This document shows positions 59,075 to 64,000 of a DNA stretch of 64,000 nt, in pieces. Within the stretch, counting starts at the first letter, position 1. Each line of letters opens with the position of its first letter. Below the pieces are notes generated by a model. That model was not told the DNA's origin and did not search any database. It worked only from the letters and a program-made list of their open reading frames with translations. Origin of the DNA: Oceanospirillales bacterium (lineage in GTDB: Bacteria > Pseudomonadota > Gammaproteobacteria > Pseudomonadales > Balneatricaceae); the NCBI GenBank assembly GCA_018223185.1, contig JAAEYW010000010.1:62001-126000 (forward strand), in the 5' to 3' direction. The position numbers were made by a program, and so were the translations under genes.

Positions 59075-59394
59075 TGGATAACTTTCAATGTATCGATATC
59101 GTTCGGGCTGAACAACTGATCTCTGAGGGCGCCGTCATTGCTGATATCCGCGACCCACAGAGTTATCAGCAAAACCACATTAAAAACGCCATCCACCTGA
59201 GCAATGATACCCTGCATGACTTCATCCAGTCGGCAGATATGGATACGCCATTGATTGTCTGTTGCTATCACGGTTTCAGCAGCCAGTCCGCCGCGGGCTT
59301 TCTGATCCAGCAAGGCTTTGACCAGGTATACAGCCTCGACGGTGGCTTCGAGCTCTGGCAAGCCAGCCGCCCTGACCTCTGTTCTAACAGCTGA
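59074..59394 (+). CDS. glpE: Thiosulfate sulfurtransferase GlpE (single-domain rhodanese)
   Basis: 106 residues with the rhodanese fold: VIADIRDPQSYQQNHIKNAI and the active-site cysteine in LIVCCYHGFSSQSAAGFL. It transfers sulfur from thiosulfate to acceptors such as cyanide or thioredoxin. Directly coupled to apaH (TGATG) and 3 bp before cca. The apaH-glpE order is shared with Pseudomonas. Confidence 0.93.
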   Translation: MDNFQCIDIVRAEQLISEGAVIADIRDPQSYQQNHIKNAIHLSNDTLHDFIQSADMDTPLIVCCYHGFSSQSAAGFLIQQGFDQVYSLDGGFELWQASRPDLCSNS

Positions 59395-59397
59395 GCA

Positions 59398-60519
59398 ATG
59401 CAGACCTATCTGGTTGGCGGGGCTGTCAGAGACAGTTTGCTCGGCTATCCGGTATATGACCGGGACTGGGTTGTGGTCGGAGCAACGCCCGAGCAGATGC
59501 TGCAACAGGGCTTTCGCCCCGTAGGTAAAGATTTTCCGGTTTTTATCCACCCCGACAGCGGTGAAGAATACGCTCTGGCCCGAACCGAGCGCAAGTCTGG
59601 CAAAGGCTACGCAGGCTTCTGCTATTTCGCCAGCCCTGACGTCACTCTGGAGGAGGATCTGATCCGCCGGGACCTGACGATCAACGCCATGGCAATGGAC
59701 GACGAAGGTAATATCACCGACCCTTACAATGGCCTGCGCGATCTGCAACAGAAGGTGTTACGTCATATTTCACCTGCATTTTCCGAAGACCCCTTAAGAG
59801 TTCTCCGGGTTGCTCGCTTTCAGGCCCGCTATGCCAATCTTGGTTTTACCATCGCGCCGCAGACCGTCAGACTGATGCAACAACTGGCACAGGGCGATGA
59901 ACTCGAGCACCTTACTGCCGAAAGAGTCTGGCAGGAGTTTCAGCGGGCACTGGGCGAAGACTCACCCGAGCAGTTTCTGGTTACCCTGATGCAGGCCAAT
60001 GCTCTCGTAAAGCTGTTTCCTGAACTCATACCGGCTGTCAATGATCCACACACCCTGACGGCGATAAGCCAGCCGGCTGATCCCCGGGTCCGGTTTGCCA
60101 TACTACTGCGCAGCGCTTTCGCGAAAAGCCCTTCAGAGCAACGCAATCAGAATATCAGAACATTTTGCGACGAGCACCGCACTCCAAATGCGTACCGGGA
60201 TCTGGCGTTGCAGTTTTGTAGTCATTTAGATCAACTCTGCAACTACCCACAGCTTGATGCCATACAGAGGCTTGAGCTGATCAGAAACCTTGACCTTCTG
60301 CGGCGCGATGAACACCTGAAACTGTTATTTCAGGGATGCTCAGTGATCTGTAACGAAACTCAGTCCGTAGAACAGCAACTACCTCAACTGATCGAATCGC
60401 TCCGGCAGATAAACCCAAAAGCGCTGATGGATCAGGGATTCAAAGGCAAAGCCCTCGGTGAAGCGATTTATCGCACTCAGCTGGCTATTTGCCAGCAACA
60501 GATCGATGGAGTTTTATAG
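59398..60519 (+). CDS. cca: CCA-adding tRNA nucleotidyltransferase lacking the HD motif
   Basis: 373 residues. The catalytic N-terminal part is normal: YLVGGAVRDSLLGYPVYDRDW (GGxVRD and DxD), FPVFIHPDSGEEYALARTER, RRDLTINAMAMD and EDPLRVLRVARFQARY. The E. coli-type enzyme (about 412 aa) has a C-terminal HD phosphohydrolase domain with HDLGKG; here the matching place reads RFAILLRSAFAKSPSEQRNQ, without HD, and the tail is shorter. It should add CCA ends but lack the phosphatase/phosphodiesterase activities. Confidence 0.93.
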   Translation: MQTYLVGGAVRDSLLGYPVYDRDWVVVGATPEQMLQQGFRPVGKDFPVFIHPDSGEEYALARTERKSGKGYAGFCYFASPDVTLEEDLIRRDLTINAMAMDDEGNITDPYNGLRDLQQKVLRHISPAFSEDPLRVLRVARFQARYANLGFTIAPQTVRLMQQLAQGDELEHLTAERVWQEFQRALGEDSPEQFLVTLMQANALVKLFPELIPAVNDPHTLTAISQPADPRVRFAILLRSAFAKSPSEQRNQNIRTFCDEHRTPNAYRDLALQFCSHLDQLCNYPQLDAIQRLELIRNLDLLRRDEHLKLLFQGCSVICNETQSVEQQLPQLIESLRQINPKALMDQGFKGKALGEAIYRTQLAICQQQIDGVL

Positions 60520-61259
60520 TGATACAGCCTGTCGCATTAATTACCGGCGCCGCCCGCAGAATTGGTGAAACAATAGCACGCCAGCTGTGGCAGCAGGGGT
60601 ACCGGGTAATTATCCACTGCCACCACTCCACCGAAGACGCTGCGCTGCTGGCAGACGAATTAAACGGATTAAAGCCCGCCAGCGCCAGAGTTTTACAGGC
60701 TGATCTCAACGACAGCCAACAGGTATCAGACCTGGCAGATCAGGCACTGGCCTGCTGGGGACAGATCGACCTGCTGGTCAACAACGCGTCTTCTTTTTAC
60801 CCTACACCGCTTGAACAAAGTACTGATCAGCAGTGGAATGATCTGATCAACAGCAATGTGAAAGCCGCTTATTTTCTGTCAGCAAAACTAGCTGACACCC
60901 TGAAGCAGCAACACGGCAGCATTATCAATCTGGTGGACATCCACGCTCAGAGAGCGCTTCCCGGATATCCAATCTATTCGATCGCGAAGGCGGGCATGCA
61001 GATGATGACCCTCAGCCTGGCCAAAGAGATGGCACCGGAAGTCCGGGTCAACGGGGTCGCTCCAGGGCCTATTCTCTGGCCCGAAGAAGACGCAGCAATC
61101 AGCCCTGAAGAGCAAAATGCTATTCTGGAGAAAACCTTGCTGAAACGGGCCGGAACAGCCGAAGATATCGCCGGAACGGTGCTATTTCTGGCCGCTCAGA
61201 ACTTCATCACTGGCCAGATCATCGCCGTGGATGGTGGAAAATCACTCTATAGCCATTAA
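60519..61259 (+). CDS. Pteridine-reductase-like short-chain dehydrogenase
   Basis: 246 residues. The cofactor motif TGAARRIGETIARQL has the arginine (TGxxxRxG) typical of PTR1/FolM-type pteridine reductases; catalytic segment SIINLVDIHAQRALPGYPIY followed by SIAKAG with YxxxK, and end AVDGGKSL. It probably reduces dihydropterins (dihydromonapterin or dihydrofolate). The start is the GTG at 60519, sharing a base with the cca stop, with GGAG eight bases upstream; the frame is open further upstream. FolX at 16883-17251 could provide its substrate. Confidence 0.85.
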   Translation: MIQPVALITGAARRIGETIARQLWQQGYRVIIHCHHSTEDAALLADELNGLKPASARVLQADLNDSQQVSDLADQALACWGQIDLLVNNASSFYPTPLEQSTDQQWNDLINSNVKAAYFLSAKLADTLKQQHGSIINLVDIHAQRALPGYPIYSIAKAGMQMMTLSLAKEMAPEVRVNGVAPGPILWPEEDAAISPEEQNAILEKTLLKRAGTAEDIAGTVLFLAAQNFITGQIIAVDGGKSLYSH

Positions 61260-61288
61260 GCCAGGTTAAAGCTGAAACAGAAACAGCG

Positions 61289-63193
61289 TTAAACCTCGTC
61301 AAGGCCGATCAGCGGGCTCTCCATAACGGCAGCAATCGCGGTTATCAACTCCCGTTCAACAGGTACAATCTGTCCATCATGGCGCGCCACCTGCACCAGT
61401 CCCTTAAGCACCCGCTGTCGAACAAATGGCGTGGCCGCAGCCAGCTCCAACACAGAGGCGGCAAAACGTTCACGTGTACACTCAGAGCGAGATACAGGCT
61501 TAAGGGTATAAAGTCCGGCAACGCCGGCTCCCCGATTAAACGCTTTCAGGGCCAGCTCATCCGATACATCGCCGTGATAAGACAGCATCGAAATCACAAC
61601 AGCGTAATGTTCCGCAAGCACATCGATGTGGTCATAACGGTTCTGCCGTTTACGTGTAGCGCCAAAATGGCCATCGCAATAGCGACTCACCAGCTGATAC
61701 AGCACCCATTCAAACAGATCAATCTGCTGATCCGCCCGAACCACCCTGAGCAGCAATCGCTTAAACGATTTATACTGATTCGCTGACTGTGACTTCAGGG
61801 CAGGCAGTGTCAGCTCAATAAGCTGCAGATATTCAGACCGGGACAACTTCTCAAAACGTCCCAGACAGTCACTAAGGCGATCCGCCAGCGCAGCATCTTC
61901 AGCACCGATCAGCGTTAACTGATGCGTCCTGACCCGACTATCACCATCCATCAGCAAGCCCAGCAAAACGATACGGGCATCATAGGGGTCTCGCGCCAGG
62001 TTATAAAGATCACTGTCTGACGGCGGCGGGTTCCCCAAGGAGAGCTCCTGCCCCGTATAGTCCACCAGCTCGGCGCCGGCCAGTGTACCGATAAGAACAT
62101 TAATGGCCTCTGCATTCGGACGATTCGCTTTGATTGCCTTATCGGCATCTGCCTCAGCTACATACAGAGAGGGCTGAGGCTCAAGATATTTACCGTCCCA
62201 GTGCGGGTCAACCTTTCGAATCCGGACATCAAGAGGAGGATGAGTTGACCAGAGCCAGCCAGGCATTACCGCTGAAAAGAACAGATGCCCTGCTTCCTGG
62301 CATTCAGGATGGTTCAGGTGCCCCTGATAATGACTGCCACCAATCACTTTCAGCGCCCCCCCAATCCCCTCGGGGTTGCGGGTAAACTGCACTGCAGAGG
62401 CATCCGCCAGGAATTCACGCTGACGACTGATAGCAGCCTTGAGCATATTGCCAACCATCACTCCACACCAGCCGACCACCATCAGCCCCAGCCCCAACAA
62501 CACCAGATAACCCCGACCGGAGCTTTTAGATCGGGTCGAATCGGCCCACCAACTGGTTCGGCTACTGGCAAATACCCGCCCTAATTCGGCAAAAAACACC
62601 ATACCGTGAAGCATCACCAGTAAACGCATATTGATGCGCATATCACCATTCAGAATATGACTGAATTCGTGCGCGATAACCCCCTGCAACTGATCGCGAC
62701 TGAGACTATCCAGCGTTCCCCGGGTCACACAGATTGCCGCATCGGTCAGCCCGAGCCCTGCGGCAAACGCATTGATTCCCATCTCATTATTCATAACATA
62801 CACTGGGGGTACGGGCACTCCGGCAGCCAGCGCCATCTCTTCGACGACGTTGATTAACCGTCGTTCAGCTGTATCAGTTGTTAATGGCTGCACCTGCTGC
62901 CCGCCAAACATCTCCGCAACGGCACCGCCGCCCTTTTTTACATCAAGCCATTTCAGCCAGGCGGCAAACAGCAGCAGCAGCGAAATGCTGCTCGCTACAA
63001 CAAAAATTCGCTGCCAGCTGAGATAATCAAGAAACACCCGGTCGGGTAATGCAAGAGGGTCATCACTGACCCAGAGATACCAGGCAAACAGCAGGTTAAT
63101 CAGCACAACCAGCCCGATATTAAGCAGAATAAAGAGCAGCAACAGAATGCGACTGCTCTTGCGGGCCTGATCCTGAGCCGCATAAAAGTTCAT
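61289..63193 (-). CDS. M48-family membrane metalloprotease, long form
   Basis: 634 residues. Two N-terminal transmembrane segments (about 15-43 and 62-82), a zinc protease domain with HEFSH at 175-179 and the third ligand region DASAVQFTRNPEGIGG, further membrane segments around 225-255, and a C-terminal ~250 residues of mostly helical sequence ending with PFVRQRVLKGLVQVARHDGQ. HtpX itself is about 290 residues, so this is the long type usually found beside lemA. It follows lemA by 37 bp. AGGGA-type ribosome site. Confidence 0.9.
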   Translation of the reverse strand: MNFYAAQDQARKSSRILLLLFILLNIGLVVLINLLFAWYLWVSDDPLALPDRVFLDYLSWQRIFVVASSISLLLLFAAWLKWLDVKKGGGAVAEMFGGQQVQPLTTDTAERRLINVVEEMALAAGVPVPPVYVMNNEMGINAFAAGLGLTDAAICVTRGTLDSLSRDQLQGVIAHEFSHILNGDMRINMRLLVMLHGMVFFAELGRVFASSRTSWWADSTRSKSSGRGYLVLLGLGLMVVGWCGVMVGNMLKAAISRQREFLADASAVQFTRNPEGIGGALKVIGGSHYQGHLNHPECQEAGHLFFSAVMPGWLWSTHPPLDVRIRKVDPHWDGKYLEPQPSLYVAEADADKAIKANRPNAEAINVLIGTLAGAELVDYTGQELSLGNPPPSDSDLYNLARDPYDARIVLLGLLMDGDSRVRTHQLTLIGAEDAALADRLSDCLGRFEKLSRSEYLQLIELTLPALKSQSANQYKSFKRLLLRVVRADQQIDLFEWVLYQLVSRYCDGHFGATRKRQNRYDHIDVLAEHYAVVISMLSYHGDVSDELALKAFNRGAGVAGLYTLKPVSRSECTRERFAASVLELAAATPFVRQRVLKGLVQVARHDGQIVPVERELITAIAAVMESPLIGLDEV

Positions 63194-63230
63194 TGACCGT
63201 CCCTATCTCAGATACGTGTTACAGGCAAAG

Positions 63231-63827
63231 TCAGAAACTGACTTTAGGCACAATCTGCAGCTGCTCCCGATCAGCAAACTCCAGCAGAGAGGCATCCCGC
63301 ACATGGCCGAATGTTCCCGCCAGAAGCACAGGAGGAAAGCTCTGCTTATAGCTGTTGTACTCGGTCACCGCATCGTTAAATGCCTGTCGGGAGAACGCCA
63401 CCCGGTTTTCAGTTGAAGTTAACTCTTCGCTCAACTGGCGCATATTAGCGTCCGCTTTCAGATCGGGATAAGCCTCTACCACGATACTGAGCTTACCCAG
63501 CGCGCCCTGCAAGCCACCTTCCGCTCTGGCCAGCTGTGACAACGCCTGGGCGCTCCCAGGATCTGCTGCCGCCGCTTTCAGGCCCGCCATCGCTTCATTA
63601 CGCGCGGCAATCACCGCTTCCAGCGTGCCCCGCTCATGTTCAAGGTAGGCCTTCGCCGTTTCAACCAGATTAGGTATCAGGTCATAACGGCGTTTCAGCT
63701 GTACATCAATTTGTGAAAAGCTGTTCTGGTATCGGTTCTTCAGCGTTACAAGCCGGTTGTAGATCGCTACAACGTAGAACACCAGCGCAACAATCACGAC
63801 CAAAAATACAAGTGATCCCATGCCCAT
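63231..63827 (-). CDS. LemA-family protein
   Basis: 198 residues: one N-terminal membrane anchor (MGSLVFLVVIVALVFYVVAI), then a helical domain with the family segment YNRLVTLKNRYQNSFSQIDV, QLKRRYDLIPNLVETAKAYL and FSRQAFNDAVTEYNSYKQSFP. Function unclear; commonly paired with an M48 protease, as here. Strong ribosome site AAGGAG. Confidence 0.95.
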   Translation of the reverse strand: MGMGSLVFLVVIVALVFYVVAIYNRLVTLKNRYQNSFSQIDVQLKRRYDLIPNLVETAKAYLEHERGTLEAVIAARNEAMAGLKAAAADPGSAQALSQLARAEGGLQGALGKLSIVVEAYPDLKADANMRQLSEELTSTENRVAFSRQAFNDAVTEYNSYKQSFPPVLLAGTFGHVRDASLLEFADREQLQIVPKVSF

Positions 63828-63865
63828 CGTATAACTCCTTTATCGTGTAAAAACTGCCCGACAGA

Positions 63866-64000
63866 TCAGGCAGAAAGATCCTTCTCCCGCCAGATAAATG
63901 GCACCGGATGCAGTGATTGCTTATCCTTATCGTAATCCAGCCACAGCTGCTGGTAGGTCTCAGCCAAAACAGGGTGCCGGGCTTTAGGAGCCAGCTCTGC
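63866..64000 (-). CDS. C-terminal part of an unidentified protein (cut by window edge)
   Basis: An open minus-strand frame of 44 codons runs in from the right edge to a TGA at 63866-63868 and ends LHPVPFIWREKDLSA. It is 38 bp upstream of lemA, in the same orientation, and the codon use looks like the neighbours'. Too little is visible to name a family. Confidence 0.6.
   Translation of the reverse strand, partial: AELAPKARHPVLAETYQQLWLDYDKDKQSLHPVPFIWREKDLSA

Noticed and set aside
58969-59748. Minus-strand ORF of 259 codons across apaH, glpE and cca
   Set aside because: Antisense to three intact genes in normal synteny.

Overview
The window looks like chromosomal DNA of a marine gammaproteobacterium of the Oceanospirillales/Oceanospirillaceae kind (Amphritea- or Neptunomonas-like is my guess; the genus cannot be fixed from sequence reading). 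The backbone follows a gene order known from Pseudomonas aeruginosa: cca - apaH/apaG/rsmA/pdxA/surA/lptD - amgK/murU - djlA - rpe - gph - trpE, then trpG-trpD-trpC. No rRNA, tRNA or CRISPR was seen.

Region by region: 1-5.6 kb holds the 5' end of rpsF, a small secreted protein, a GlxA-type regulator, an isochorismatase-fold hydrolase, an OsmC-type protein and trpGDC. 5.9-16.4 kb is an aromatic catabolic locus: a long leftward operon whose content and order match the published indole pathway iifABCD (indole to anthranilate), followed by an outer-membrane MetA-type protein and the anthranilate 1,2-dioxygenase genes antABC (anthranilate to catechol). Its divergent AraC/XylS-type regulator is split by an intact 1,258-bp IS3-family element with a 3-bp target duplication; removing the element restores a 333-codon frame. 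16.5-18.5 kb has DUF6482, folX, a VF530/DUF2132 protein and a truncated haemoglobin. 18.8-30.2 kb is a leftward, B12-riboswitch-controlled operon for corrinoid uptake and late cobalamin assembly (btuB, a membrane protein, cobO, cbiA, cbiB, cobD, cobQ, cobU, cobT, a cobC-like phosphatase, cobS); no ring-synthesis genes are here. 30.5-39.2 kb is a divergent catabolic locus: ALDH, M19 dipeptidase, BCCT carrier and RidA go left, a LysR regulator goes right, followed by a coupled pair of uncharacterised genes (573 aa plus DUF3726). 39.3-42.5 kb holds a TauE/SafE carrier, purT and a COG0523 GTPase preceded by a Zur-like operator.

From 42.6 kb onward the conserved core resumes: trpE, nhaA with a structured leader that ends in a terminator, divergent nhaR, gph, rpe, DUF3530, djlA, murU, amgK, lptD, surA, pdxA, rsmA, apaG, apaH, glpE, a shortened cca, a pteridine-reductase-like SDR, a large M48 protease and lemA. 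The key architectural point is that trpE and trpGDC, all on the minus strand, are separated by about 37 kb of largely accessory DNA that includes genes which make and destroy anthranilate, the product of TrpE/TrpG.
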